Shown: positions 16,551-27,359, counted from the first letter of the stretch. The stretch: DNA of 64,000 nucleotides from VAZQ01 sp963841105 (GCA_963841105.1 CAWJCB010000035.1:248001-312000); one strand, 5' to 3'. Numbers and translations: made by a program. Notes: a model not told the origin generated them from the letters alone.

Positions 16551-19435
16551 TCATGCGAGCGCTTGCCGAACGGCATCCTTGAGGGTCGTCAAACCAGCCG
16601 CGACATGCGAGCCGAGATGCACGCGCAGCACCCGCCGGTCGCGCTCGGCCAGCACCTCGAAATCGCCGCGCGCTTCCGCCGCTTTGACGACGCCGAAGGT
16701 GTATTTCTGATCCGGCACCTGGAGATCGGCGGCGTCGTCGCAGGTGATCTGCAGGAACACGCCGGTGTTCGGGCCGCCCTTGTAGGCCTGCCCGGTCGAA
16801 TGCAGGAATCTCGGCCCGAAGCCGAGGCAGGTGGCGACGCGCTTGCGGTCGCGGATCAGGACGCGGATGTCCTGGAGGGCGTCGCGATGGCGCTTGTTGC
16901 GTTCGACGTAGGCGAGGAGCGCGCAATAGTCGCCCTCTCTGAATTCGCGCGAAATGCGCCGCGAGATATTCCACGAGCGTGTCGGCTTTCCGAAACGCCT
17001 TGCGGTTCTTCTCGTCGGCAAAGAGCGTAAGACCGGCCTCCTGCCAGCAGCGCCGTTTCCGACGGCAGCTCCCCGGTCCGCTCGTATGCGGTGGTGAGCT
17101 CGCGCGTCTTGACCTTGCTGGCCTCGACATCGGGCTGATCGAATGGATTGATGCCGAGGATTGAACCCGCGACTGCCGTGGCAAACTCCCAGCGGAAGAA
17201 TTCCTGGCCGATGTGATAGCGATCGGTGACGGCGATGCGCACGACCGGCTGACCTGCGCGTTCGAGCGCGGCGACCGCGTCATCCTGCTTCGCATCCGCT
17301 TCGCCTGACAGCCGCAGATAAACGAACAGGCGATCTGCCCCGTAGACATCGGGCGCGCCCAGCGGCTCGGCGTCGACGGGAATAAGCCCCTTGCCTTGCT
17401 TGCCGGTCGATTCGGCCAGGAGCTGTTCGAGCCACGCCCCGAAATCGGCAATGCCGGGCGAGGCGACGATGGTGACCTTGTCGCGACCCGACCTTCCCAG
17501 CACACCCAAGACGGTCCCAAGCACGACGCCAGGATTATCGGCCGGCGGCACATCGGCGCCACAGGAGCGAACCATCATCTGCGTTGCGACGAGCAGCTTC
17601 CCGATATCCAGTCCCATCGCTGCGGCGGGCACCATGCCGAAATCCGACAGCACCGAATAGCGCCCGCCGATGCTCGGGATGCCAAACGCAATGTGGCGGA
17701 ACCGATCGCGCTCGGCGATCTTCTGCAGCGTCGATCCTGGATCGGTGATGGCGATGAACCGCGATCCCGCCTTGTCGGCGCCGACCGCCCTCTTCGCGCA
17801 TTCGAAGAAATACTGCTTCAGGATATTCGGCTCGAGCGTGCTGCCGGACTTGCTCGACACGATGAAAAGCGTTCGGGCGGGATCGATCTTGCTTTCGATG
17901 GTTCGAATCTGCGCCGGGTCGGTCGAGTCGAGCACCAGAAGCTCGGGGTAGCCGTTTTGACGCCCGAACGTCTCGGCAAACACTTCTGGACCAAGGCTCG
18001 ATCCGCCCATGCCGAGGAGAAGAATGTGGGCGAAGCCCTGCTCGCGCGAATGTCCTCGGCCAGACTGCGAAAGAGCGCCAATCCGCTTGTGCTGCTCCTC
18101 GGCGATGCTCGAGCCAGCCAAGCCATTTCGCTTCGTCGGCTCCGGTCCAAAGTCGCGCGTCGCCGGCCCAGAGCCGGCGCACATTGCCGTCATGCCGCCA
18201 CGACTTCAAGCGAGGCGGCGACCGCCTTTTCGAGCCCGGCCGGCAGCTTGTAAGTTTGACCGTCGAGCTTCTCGCCGAGATTTGCAGCGCGCTTGCGGGC
18301 CACCGCGCCGAGCAGCTTGTCGAACGCGTCGGCGAAGAGTTGCACGCCTTCCTCGACCAGCTTTGCCGTCACCGCGTCGATCGAAATGCCGGACCGATCC
18401 AACGCCGCCATCGTCTGCTTGGCCTCGTTCGATATTCTCCTCAAGGCTCGGCCCGCACCTTCCCATGATCGCGGAACGCATCCATCGTCGCCGGCGGAAT
18501 GGTGTTGACCGTATCGGCGGCAATCAGCTCCTCGACATAGAGCACGTCGCTGTAGTCCTTGTTCTTCGTGCCGGTGCTCGCCCAAAGCAGCCGCTGCACC
18601 CGCGCGCCCTTGGCATGCAGCTTCTCCCAGCGAGCGCCGGCGAAAAGCCGCTTGTAGCGTTGATAGGCAAGCTTTGCATTGGCGATCGCGACCTTGCCGC
18701 GGAGCGCGGTGAGCGCGCGGCGCTTGTCGTCGTCCTTCGTCTCGGCAAGGCGCTCCTCGATCAGCTTGTCCACCGCAACGTCGATGCGGCTCACGAAGAA
18801 ACTGGCGACGCTCGCAATCTTGCTCGGATCGCCGCCTTGCGCGATCAGATGTTCGAGACCCGCCAGATACGCTTCGACGACCTCCTCATAGACCTGCTGC
18901 GAGAACAGCAGCGTGATGTTGACGTTGATGCCCTCGCCGATGAGTTGGCGGATCGCCGGCAGGCCGGGCTTTGTCGCCGGCACCTTGATCATCAGGTTGT
19001 CGCGACCAACCGCCAGCCAGAGCCGCCGCGCCTCAGCGACCGTCGCTTCGGTGTTCATCGCCAGATAGGGCGAGACTTCGAGGCTGACATATCCATCCCG
19101 GCGCTCTGTCGCGTCGTAGACCGGGCGCAGCGCATCCGCGGCGTGCTGGATGTCCTCGATCGCGAGCCGCTCGTAGAGCGTCATGACATCGCAGTCGCCC
19201 TGCGCCTTCGGCCGTCTTCGAGCGACGAATCGTAATCGGTGCTGCCGGCGATGGCCTTTTCAAAGATCGACGGATTGGAGGTAACGCCGGTGAGCCCGTC
19301 CTGCTCGATGAGCTTTTTGAGGCCGCCCTCGGCGATAAATCGCCGGGAGAGGAAATCGAGCCATACCGCCTGCCCATAATCATGCAGCTGCCTGAGCGGA
19401 TTCGCGGACGACTTGGCTTTGAGTTGCACATTCAT
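16551..19435 (-). pseudogene. tal-pgi: Bifunctional transaldolase / glucose-6-phosphate isomerase, multiply frameshifted as sequenced
   Basis: N-terminal transaldolase (MNVQLKAK..., LTGVTSNPSIFEKAIAGS, Schiff-base lysine in NLMIKVPATKPG, FFVSRIDVAVDKL) is followed by phosphoglucose isomerase (GMGGSSLGPEVF, IVSSKSGSTLEPN, ITDPGSTLQKIAE, GPRFLHSTGQAYKGG). Seven indels are inferred, near 19210, 18453, 18429, 18192, 18108, 17040 and 16941. At 18192 removing one T turns the apparent TGA/ATG junction into a continuous reading (VVAADGNVRRLWAGDARLW), matching the known fused Tal-Pgi protein of about 950 residues in rhizobial relatives. It links the non-oxidative pentose phosphate branch to fructose 6-phosphate/glucose 6-phosphate. 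It starts inside the tkt stop (ATGA). Confidence 0.85.
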
Positions 19436-21557
19436 GATCTCAATCCCTTTGACCTCGCGATCTGCTCCTTCGCGGCGGCAAGCACCTTGGCCGGCGTGAA
19501 GCCGAACTTCGTGAGCAGGTCCTTGAGCGGCGCCGAGGAGCCAAATGTGTTCATGCCGACCTTGGCGCCGGTCGTGCCGACATAGCGGTCCCAGCCGATC
19601 ACCGAACCCATCTCGACCGAGACGCGCGCCGTGACGTTGGGCGGAAGAACGCCATCGCGGTACGCCTGGTCCTGCTGCTCGAACAGCTCCCACGACGGCA
19701 TGCTGACGACGCGCGCCGGAATGCCTTCCCGCTTGAGCTCCTCAAAGGCGTCGATACAGAGAGCGACCTCGCTGCCGGTGCCGATCAGGATCACCGCCGG
19801 CTTGCCGTCCGGGGCGTCGGCGAGAACATAGGCGCCGCGCGCGCAGACCGGCGGCCGGCGCGTAGCGCGTGCGGTCGAAGGTCGGCAGCGCCTGACGGCT
19901 CAGCACCAGACAGGCCGGCTGATGCTGGAGGCCGATGATGACGCGCCACGCTTCGACGACTTCGTTGGCGTCGGCGGGGCGCAGCGTGATGAGACCGGGA
20001 ATGCTGCGCAGCGCGATCAGTTGCTCGACCGGCTGATGCGTCGGTCCGTCCTGGCCCACGCCGATCGAATCGTGCGTGAAGACATAGATGACCGGAAGCT
20101 CCATCAGTGCGGCGAGTCGGATCGGCGGTTTCATGTAGTCGGAAAAGATGAGGAAGCCCGAGCCATAAGGCGCGGACCTTGGACAATGCGAGCCCGTTCA
20201 GGATCGCCCCCATCGCATGCTCGCGGATGCCGAAGTGCAGGTTGCGGCCGCCCGGCGTGTCGGCTTCCAGATCGCCGGCGCCCTCGAACGTCAGGCGTGT
20301 CTTGGTCGACGGCGCGAGATCGGCCGAGCCGCCGATCAGCCAAGGGTGATGCGAGGCAATGGCGTTGAGCACCTTGCCGGAGGAGTCGCGGCTGGCAAGT
20401 CCCTTCGCATCGGCCGCGAAAACCGGAAGATCCGCGTCCCAGCCCTCGGGAAGCTCGCGCCTCTGCATGCGCTCGATCTGGTCGGCAAGATCGGGGTACT
20501 TCCTTCGGTAGGATTTGAACAGCGTGCTCCAATCTTCGTGAAGGCTTCTGCCGCGCCGGCCGATGCCGTCCTGAAAATGCTCGCGCACGCCGTCCGGCAC
20601 CAGGAACTTGGCGTCCTCGGGCCAGCCGTAGCTGCGCTTGGCGAGACGTATCTCCTCCTCGCCGAGCGGCTCGCCGTGGGCTGCGCTGGTGTCGTGCTTG
20701 TGCGGGGCGCCATAGCCGATATGGCTTTCGACGATGATCAGGGTCGGCACATCGTCGGTTCGCTTGAAGATCTCGATCGCCTGCGCCAGGCGCTCGCGAT
20801 CATTGACGTCGCCGACGCGCTGCACGTTCCAGCCATAGGCCAGGAAGCGCGCCGCGACATCGTCGCTGAAAGCCAGATCGGTGTGCCCCTCGATGGTTAT
20901 CCGGTTGCTGTCGTAGATCCAGCAAAGGTTGCCGAGCATCTGATGGCCGGCGAACGAGGCCGCTTCGCTCGACACGCCCTCCATCATGTCGCCGTCGCCG
21001 CATACGACATAAACGTCGTAGTCGAACATCGCGTGAAGTCCGGCCGATTGAAATGCTGGGCCAGCCAGCGCCCGGCGAGCGCCATGCCGACGCTGTTGCC
21101 GCAGCCCTGGCCCAGCGGCCCGGTCGTCGTCTCGACCCCCGAGGTCAGGTGATATTCGGGATGGCCGGGACATTTGCTGCCGAGCTGCCGAAATCGCTTG
21201 ATATCGTCGAGCGTGACCGCGGGCTCGCCGAGACGCTCGTATTTGGCATTGACGGCCTTCACGCCGGCTCAGATGCAGCAGCGCGTAGAGCAGCATCGAG
21301 GCGTGGCCGTTGGACAGCACGAAGCGGTCGCGATTGGGCCAGATCGGATCGTCGGGATCGAAGCGCAGAAAGTTCTGCCAGAGCGTATAGACCACCGGCG
21401 CCAACGCCATCGGCGTGCCGGGATGTCCGGAATTGGCCTGCTGGACGGCATCCATCGCCAAGGTGCGAATTGTATTGATGCAAAGCTGGTCGATAGATGC
21501 GTGGGAAACGCGAAACCGTTCCCTGGGCGTAAGGCGTGTGACAGAGTCCGATGGCAT
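19432..21557 (-). pseudogene. tkt: Transketolase, multiply frameshifted as sequenced
   Basis: Thiamine-diphosphate enzyme moving two-carbon units between sugar phosphates. Family blocks are present in order: NSGHPGTPMALAPVVYTLW, SGVETTTGPLGQG, the TPP motif CGDGDMMEGVSSEAASFAGH, IGYGAPHKHDTSAAHG, FGIREHAMGAILNG, VYVFTHDSIGVGQDGPTHQP and a C-terminal domain (LIGTGSEVALCIDAF). Four indels split it: +1 near 21266, -1 near 21040, +1 near 20172 and +1 at 19834-19843. Repaired, it is of normal length, about 700 residues. First gene of the operon. The start at 21557 lacks a good ribosome site, and an internal start closer to the VSHASIDQL segment is possible. Confidence 0.87.
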
Positions 21558-21911
21558 TTGATGTACGGTAAACGGCCCGCAGAGAGCCGCCCTCCCAGGG
21601 TCAATCGGAATACCCGCCTAGAAGTTCCCTCGCCTGACCTTCACTACACCGTCCGCGACCTTATTGCACGGGCGGCAACGTCAGGATGACGGCACCGCAT
21701 CTCGGCACAATTTTTCTGCCGTGACCTCTGGTCGCTTTGCGGGAAGTCGGTGGCGAGCAACCAGTTTAATCGGTGATCGCCGCGCCTGCAGAAAGTCGCG
21801 TCCGACCCGCTGCGGCCCGCGGGTCGCCTTCGCGATCGATCTCGATCTGACCCTGCGCGAATAGGGGTCAATATGGTCATCATTTTCCGGCATGACGACC
21901 GAAAATTGCTG
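21558..21911. other. Intergenic region upstream of the pentose phosphate operon
   Basis: 354 bases between the tkt start and the 3' end of the RND pump gene. Short open frames on both strands have no protein character. It should hold the promoter of the operon, but I see no convincing -35/-10 pair or palindromic operator. Confidence 0.5.
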
Positions 21912-24900
21912 TCATGCGACGGCACGTGATGCCGGCGCCGTTTCGGCGCTCTTGATCTTGCGCCCGGCAAGCCATTCCTCGAAACGCCGCACGACCACGA
22001 AAAACGACGGCACAAAGAGTATAGCGAGACAGGTCGAGGCGAGCATGCCGCTGAACACGGCGATCCCGATCGACTTGCGTGCGCTGGCGCCGGCGCCGGT
22101 TGCCAGCACCAGCGGCACCACTCCGAGGATGAAAGCAAACGATGTCATGATGATCGGCCGCAAGCGCATGCGCGCCGCCTCCACCGCTGCTTCCAGGATG
22201 GGCTTGCCGTCGAACACGCGGCGCTCGCGCGCCACCTCGACGATCAGGATGGCGTTCTTCGCGGAAAGCGCGATGAGCAACACGAGGCCAATCTGAGTGT
22301 AAAGATTGTTGTCGATGCCAAGCCCCTTGAGCGCCGCCACCGGCCCGAGCAGCGAAAGCGGCACCGCAAGCAGCACCGCCGCCGGCAGCCACCAGCTCTC
22401 GTATTGGCCGGCGAGCACCAGATAGACCAGAAGCATCGCCAGCGCGAAGATGTAATAGATCTGATGGCCGACGAGCTTCTCCTGATAGGACATGGCGGTC
22501 CACTCGTAGCTTGTGCCCGGCGGCAGCGACTTCGCCGCGATCTCTTCCATCAGCGCGATGGCCTGACCTGAGCTGAAACCGGCGGCCGGCAGCCCGATCA
22601 CCGTCGAGGACGGATACAGGTTGTAGAGGCTCAACAGCGACGGACCGAACGTCGGGGTGATTTTCACCATGGTTCCGAGCGGAATCATGCTGCCCTGCTT
22701 GTTGCGTACGGGGAGCAGCTCGATGTCCTGCGGCCGCAGGCGGAATTGCGAATCCGCCTGTACGTAGACCTGGAACGTGCGGCCGAACTTGTTGAACTGA
22801 TCGACATAGCTCGAGCCCAGATAGGCAGAGAGCGTCGAGAACACATCTTCGATGGAGACCTGCAGGGTCTCCGCCTTGGCGCGATCGACATCGACCTTGA
22901 GCTGCGGCACCGTGGAGCGGTACGAGGTGGTCACGCGCTGCAATCCGCTCTGTGTCTGCGCTTCCTTCACCACGGTGTTGGTGGTGGTCTGGAGCTTGGC
23001 GAGATCGAAGCTGCCGTCGCGCAGCTCGATCTGCATGGCAAAACCGCCGGCATTGCCGATACCCTGGATCGGCGGCGGCGGAAACGTCACGATGCGCGCG
23101 TCCTTGATGCCGGCGAAGTCGCGATTGAATTGCCCAAACAGCGAGCGCAAGTCCTCGCCCTTGCCGCGCTTGCTCCAATCCTTGAGGATCACATAGGCAA
23201 CTCCGCTATTGGCGAGCGTCGAGTTGTTGTCGAGCGCGGACACGCCAGAGATTGCGATGACGTTCTCGACGGCGGGATTCCTGCTTGCAATCTCGCTCAC
23301 CTGATCGAGCACGCGGGCGGTGCGCGGCAGTGAAGCTCCATCGGGCAGTTGCGCCATCACCAGCACATAGCCTTGGTCCTCGATGGGAAGAAAGCCGGTC
23401 GGAATGCGCGCAAGGCCATAGCCGGCGAGGCCGATCACAATCGCCGCAATCACGCACATGAGCCCACTGCGCCCGACCATGCGGACAATCAAACGGGCGT
23501 AAACGTTCTCGAACCGCTGGTACACGGCATTGAATGCGCGAAAGAACAGATTCCGGCGCTCGGGCGGAACTGGCGGCCGCAGCCACAACGCGCACTGCGT
23601 CGGCTTCAAGGTCGCGGCGTTGATCGCGCTGAGCAAGGCGGTCGCTGCAATCACCAAAGCGAACTGCGCGAACATCTTGCCGGTCAGGCCGGGAATGAAG
23701 GCCGCCGGCAGGAACACCGACATGAGCACCAGGGTGATGCCGATGATCGGCCCGAACAGCTCGTTCATAGCCGTGATGGCGGCTTCCTTGGCGGACAGTC
23801 CCCTCTCGATGTGGTGCGCGGCGCCCTCGACCACCACGATTGCATCGTTGACAACGATGCCGATCGCCAGCACGATGGCGAACAGGGTGGAGAGATTGAC
23901 GGTGAAGCCGAGCGCGGCCATGGCGGCAAAGGCGCCGATGATGGTGACTGGGACCGTGGTCATAGGCACCAGCATGGCGCGCCAGTCCTGGAGGAAAACG
24001 AGGATGACGATCAGCACCAGGATCCCCGCCTCGAACAGGGTCTTGTAAACCTCCGCGATCGAGGCGCGGACGAACGTCGTCGTATCGAAGGGAATGCTGT
24101 AGGCCAGTCCCTGGGGGAAGGTTTTTGACGTCTTGGCCATTAAGGCGCTGACCTCGCCGGCGACATTGAGCGCGTTGGCCTCGAGCGTCTGATAGATGCC
24201 GATGCCGGCTGACGGCTTGCCGTTGAGCGTGAAAATCTGGCTGTAGGTCTGCGCCCCGAGCTCGATACGCGCGACATCGCGCAGATGGGTCATCTGCCCG
24301 TTCTGCTCGGTCTTGACGACGATGTCCTCGAACTGGGCCACCTGATCGAGGCGTCCTGCGACGTCGAGCGTGTATTGGAAAGGCTGCGTGTCCGGCGACG
24401 GCGGCATGCCGAGCTGGCCAGCGGCCACCTGTTGGTTCTGGGTTTTCAGCGAATTGATGACGTCTTGCGTGGTCAGCGAGCGCGCCTGCAGCTTGTTCGG
24501 GTCAAGCCATACGCGCATGGAGTACTGGCCGGCGCCGAAAATGTTGACGTTGCCGACCCCGGGCAGACGCGAGAGCTGGTCTTTGAGATTGATGGTGGCG
24601 TAGTTGGCGAGAAACAGACTGTCGTAGCGGCCGTCGGGAGATGTCAGCGTCACGAACTGGAGCACCGCCGTCGATTTCTGCTGCACGGTGACGCCTTGCG
24701 CCTGCACCGACTGCGGCAGTTGGGCGAGCGCGCTCGACACCCGGTTCTGCACCAGCACCTGCGCGAAGTTGATGTCCATGCCGATGCGAAACGTCACCGT
24801 GAGCGTGTAGCTGCCGTCGGCGGCGCTGTACGACTGCATGTAGATCATGCCGTCCACGCCGTTGACCTGCTGCTCGATCGGCAGCGCCACGGTGTCGACG

Positions 24901-25073
24901 ACCGTGCGCGCGCCGGCGCCGGGGTAGCGGGTGGTGACCTGGATGGTCGGCGGCACCACGTTGGGATATTGCGCCACCGGGAGCTGGAACAGCGCCGCGC
25001 CCCCGATGACGACCATCAGGACCGCGAGCACGTTCGCCAGAACCGGACGCTCGATGAAAAACTTCGAGATCAT
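21912..25073 (-). CDS. RND multidrug efflux transporter, AcrB/MexB (HAE1) type
   Basis: 1053-residue inner-membrane proton-driven exporter. The N-terminus is the standard MISKFFIERPVLANVLAVLM, with the first membrane helix and then the pore domain (QVTTRYPGAGARTVVDTV). The proton-relay aspartate region in TM4 is seen as IGIVVNDAIVVVEG, and the second half repeats the fold (GFLPIEDQGYVLVMAQLPDG). The C-terminus is basic. Length is normal for HAE1 pumps. GGGAG precedes the start. It should form a tripartite pump with the adaptor encoded upstream and an outer-membrane channel encoded elsewhere. No TetR-type repressor gene is adjacent. Substrates are probably hydrophobic toxicants. Confidence 0.94.
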   Translation of the reverse strand: MISKFFIERPVLANVLAVLMVVIGGAALFQLPVAQYPNVVPPTIQVTTRYPGAGARTVVDTVALPIEQQVNGVDGMIYMQSYSAADGSYTLTVTFRIGMDINFAQVLVQNRVSSALAQLPQSVQAQGVTVQQKSTAVLQFVTLTSPDGRYDSLFLANYATINLKDQLSRLPGVGNVNIFGAGQYSMRVWLDPNKLQARSLTTQDVINSLKTQNQQVAAGQLGMPPSPDTQPFQYTLDVAGRLDQVAQFEDIVVKTEQNGQMTHLRDVARIELGAQTYSQIFTLNGKPSAGIGIYQTLEANALNVAGEVSALMAKTSKTFPQGLAYSIPFDTTTFVRASIAEVYKTLFEAGILVLIVILVFLQDWRAMLVPMTTVPVTIIGAFAAMAALGFTVNLSTLFAIVLAIGIVVNDAIVVVEGAAHHIERGLSAKEAAITAMNELFGPIIGITLVLMSVFLPAAFIPGLTGKMFAQFALVIAATALLSAINAATLKPTQCALWLRPPVPPERRNLFFRAFNAVYQRFENVYARLIVRMVGRSGLMCVIAAIVIGLAGYGLARIPTGFLPIEDQGYVLVMAQLPDGASLPRTARVLDQVSEIASRNPAVENVIAISGVSALDNNSTLANSGVAYVILKDWSKRGKGEDLRSLFGQFNRDFAGIKDARIVTFPPPPIQGIGNAGGFAMQIELRDGSFDLAKLQTTTNTVVKEAQTQSGLQRVTTSYRSTVPQLKVDVDRAKAETLQVSIEDVFSTLSAYLGSSYVDQFNKFGRTFQVYVQADSQFRLRPQDIELLPVRNKQGSMIPLGTMVKITPTFGPSLLSLYNLYPSSTVIGLPAAGFSSGQAIALMEEIAAKSLPPGTSYEWTAMSYQEKLVGHQIYYIFALAMLLVYLVLAGQYESWWLPAAVLLAVPLSLLGPVAALKGLGIDNNLYTQIGLVLLIALSAKNAILIVEVARERRVFDGKPILEAAVEAARMRLRPIIMTSFAFILGVVPLVLATGAGASARKSIGIAVFSGMLASTCLAILFVPSFFVVVRRFEEWLAGRKIKSAETAPASRAVA

Positions 25074-25196
25074 GGCGCGCGACGCTCCCTACCGGCGCGA
25101 CTATCGTCACTGCCATTCAGGCGCGCGCCCGAGTCTGCCTGAGTCGCGATCAATGTCCAACCGTCGCCTTCCCCCGCTCCGTTTTGCGGCGGGGTC

Positions 25197-25313
25197 GTAG
25201 CCCGGATTGAGCGCAGCGAAATCCGGGTCGGCCCTGAGGCACGGACAGCACCAGTCCAGTTTGGGCGAGTATCGCTGGCAACCCCGGATGTCGCTTCGCT
25301 TCATCCGGGCTAC
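25197..25313. repeat. Pair of inverted REP palindromes between adaptor and RND pump genes
   Basis: A hairpin unit beginning GTAGCCCGGATTGAGCGCAG (25197-25227) and an inverted second copy (25282-25313) face each other, so the whole 117 bases can form one cruciform. The same core occurs as a perfect single hairpin at 29710-29746. This is a dispersed REP-like family. Here it separates the two cistrons of the efflux pump and may affect mRNA decay or relative expression (inference). Confidence 0.85.
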
Positions 25314-25330
25314 GTCGCTATTGCGTGGGG

Positions 25331-26527
25331 CTACTTCGGCGCCTTCTCGTCCGCCCGTGCCGACTTCGGCGCTTGCGGCTGTGGATCGACCTTCTGGCCG
25401 GGGATGGCATCGAGAATGCCACCCACCACGATTCGCTCGTCCGGCTTGAGGCCACTCTCCACGGCGCGCATGTCCCCGAAGGTCTGGCCGAGCTGCACTC
25501 TGCGCTGCTCGACGACATTCTCGCCGTTGACCGCCAGCACATAACGCCCCCCCTGGTCGGTGCCGATCGCCACCTCGGGCACCAGAAGCGCCTGCTCGCC
25601 CGCCATGGGCACGCGCACGCGAACGAAATAGCCTGGCAGCAGAGTGTGCCTTGAATTCTCGAATATGCCGCGCACTTGCAGCGTACCGGTCAACTGATTG
25701 ACGCTGGGAGCCGCGTAATCGAGCACGCCGCGGTGCGGATAGCCGGTATCAGTCTGTAAACCGACCTCGATCGGCACCTTGTTGACAAGTTCGGCAGCGG
25801 ATATGCCGCGCTCCGCCAGGCTGCTGCGCACGCGCTGGACGTCCCTTTCGCTCAGGTTGAACCACACCCAGATCGGTTCGAGCTGAACGATGCTGGCGAG
25901 CTCGCTCGGCTGATCGCCGCCGACCAATTCGCCGATGGAGACCTGGCGCGCCGTCACGACTCCGTCAAACGGGGCCGTGACCGTGGTATAGCCCAGGTTG
26001 ATCTCCGCAGTCTGGGTATTGGCGTGCGCCTGCTCCACATTCGCGCGCGCGGTATCACGATTGGCGCGCGCCTTGTCGAGATTGGCTTGAGTCGAGACGT
26101 CCTTGGCTTGGAGCTGCACTTGGCGATTGAATTCCGCTTGCGCATTGACCAGCGCCGCCTGGGCGCCCTCCTCTGCCGACTGGGCCTGCTCCAGCTTGAC
26201 CTTGTAGGGCTCCGGCTCGATCACGAATAACGGCGTGCCCTTCTTCACGGTGGCGCCGTCCTGATACTTGATCTCCTGGAGGTAGCCTTGCACGCGCGCG
26301 ATGAGCTTGACGGTGTTCACCGCGGCCGCGTTGCCGGTGGCTTCCAGATAGGGCGTCACCGTCCGCTGCACCGGCAGTTGCACCGTGACTTTCGGCGGGG
26401 GTGGCGGGACGTAACTGTTTTCCTGCCCGCATGCCGTGACTGCCAGGGCAAGCGCCAAAGAAAGCGCCAAGCCGGCAAGGAGGCGCAAGCGATGACCGCG
26501 ACTGTTTGCGGGTGACGACGATCTCAT
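25331..26527 (-). CDS. RND efflux periplasmic adaptor (membrane fusion) lipoprotein, AcrA/MexA type
   Basis: About 398 residues. The N-terminus is a lipoprotein signal with lipobox VTAC near residue 30, then a short proline run (YVPPPPPK). The biotinyl-lipoyl half motifs (IARVQGYLQEIKYQDGATVK and TVTAPFDGVVTARQVSIGEL) flank a long helical hairpin rich in Ala, Gln and Glu. A C-terminal beta-barrel and membrane-proximal domain follow. It bridges the pump and the outer-membrane channel. Transcribed just before the pump gene with a REP pair between them. The start is unsure: ATG 26527 gives a proper signal peptide, but an in-frame GTG upstream exists. Confidence 0.9.
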   Translation of the reverse strand: MRSSSPANSRGHRLRLLAGLALSLALALAVTACGQENSYVPPPPPKVTVQLPVQRTVTPYLEATGNAAAVNTVKLIARVQGYLQEIKYQDGATVKKGTPLFVIEPEPYKVKLEQAQSAEEGAQAALVNAQAEFNRQVQLQAKDVSTQANLDKARANRDTARANVEQAHANTQTAEINLGYTTVTAPFDGVVTARQVSIGELVGGDQPSELASIVQLEPIWVWFNLSERDVQRVRSSLAERGISAAELVNKVPIEVGLQTDTGYPHRGVLDYAAPSVNQLTGTLQVRGIFENSRHTLLPGYFVRVRVPMAGEQALLVPEVAIGTDQGGRYVLAVNGENVVEQRRVQLGQTFGDMRAVESGLKPDERIVVGGILDAIPGQKVDPQPQAPKSARADEKAPK

Positions 26528-26720
26528 TGTGAGCGAGACGTTGGACAGAGGAGGCCGCGAGAGACGCTTCACGTCATGATGATCATAGCAGGCCGATGAT
26601 TCCGAGGAAATGGTGCATTGACGCATCGATTCGAGCAAGCATGACATCCATCGATTGTTGCGGTATGCAATCGCAAGCGCCGGTCTTTTCCGATCGGCAG
26701 CGGCGCGGGAGGAGCAAAGA

Positions 26721-27359
26721 ATGTCGAGCGGTGATTCGACGCGCATCCGGCTCACTCACATGCTCAAGCTCGCCGGCGCATTCGCGCTTTTTGTCGCCAT
26801 GATGGTATGCGCGATCCGGCCAGCGCCGGCGCAAAATACCTGCACCGCCAACTATTGCGTCAAGAGCCAGAGCATAGCGTTCCAGACTCCGCCGGGTTGG
26901 CCATCCGTGACCATCGAGCCGTGTTGCCGCACCCGCTGGGGGACATTGCCGGACGGAATGAATTGGGACAACGGCACGCCGATCATGATCTGCACCGGCG
27001 GCGCGAACTATGCGACCGAGTACCCGAATTGCGGCGACCCGACCAACCTCTCGCAGGACTTTCCTCTGGCCTACGAGAACCCGAAGATCGGCATCGGCGT
27101 CGCCTGGCCCAACGCCAAAGCGTATCGCTACGAGGTGGAAAGCATTCCAATCATCGACGGCGGCGATGGAACCTGCACCCGTTATTCCAATGCTGCCGGC
27201 AAGGTGTCGAACTGGTGGACCTACGAGCTCACTGAGCCTAAACGCGGATCTTACGTCTTTACCGCCGCGCTGAGCTTCCGCCAGGGTGAGAAGGGCTATT
27301 ACGCCGTGTTGGACAATTGCAAGCTCACGCCGCCGAATTCCGCCGCGGCGATCCAGTAG
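26721..27359 (+). CDS. Secreted cysteine-rich protein of unknown function
   Basis: 212 residues with GGAGG before the ATG. Residues about 13-38 form a signal peptide (MLKLAGAFALFVAMMV... ending APAQ). The mature part has eight cysteines (in NTCTANYC, EPCC, MICTGG, NCGDP, GTCTRY, DNCKL) and many Trp/Tyr, which suggests a disulfide-bonded extracytoplasmic domain. It recalls small secreted hypothetical proteins of Bradyrhizobium, but I cannot name a family. It lies directly upstream of the lyase gene, 19 bases away on the same strand. Confidence 0.7.
   Translation: MSSGDSTRIRLTHMLKLAGAFALFVAMMVCAIRPAPAQNTCTANYCVKSQSIAFQTPPGWPSVTIEPCCRTRWGTLPDGMNWDNGTPIMICTGGANYATEYPNCGDPTNLSQDFPLAYENPKIGIGVAWPNAKAYRYEVESIPIIDGGDGTCTRYSNAAGKVSNWWTYELTEPKRGSYVFTAALSFRQGEKGYYAVLDNCKLTPPNSAAAIQ

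Noticed and set aside
11050..21270. Programmed ribosomal frameshifting as an explanation for the split genes
   Set aside because: The breaks share no slippery motif, are too many per gene, and mostly need removal of one base at unrelated sequences.
23349..24128. 259-codon plus-strand frame
   Set aside because: Antisense to the RND pump gene; His/Asp-rich shadow.
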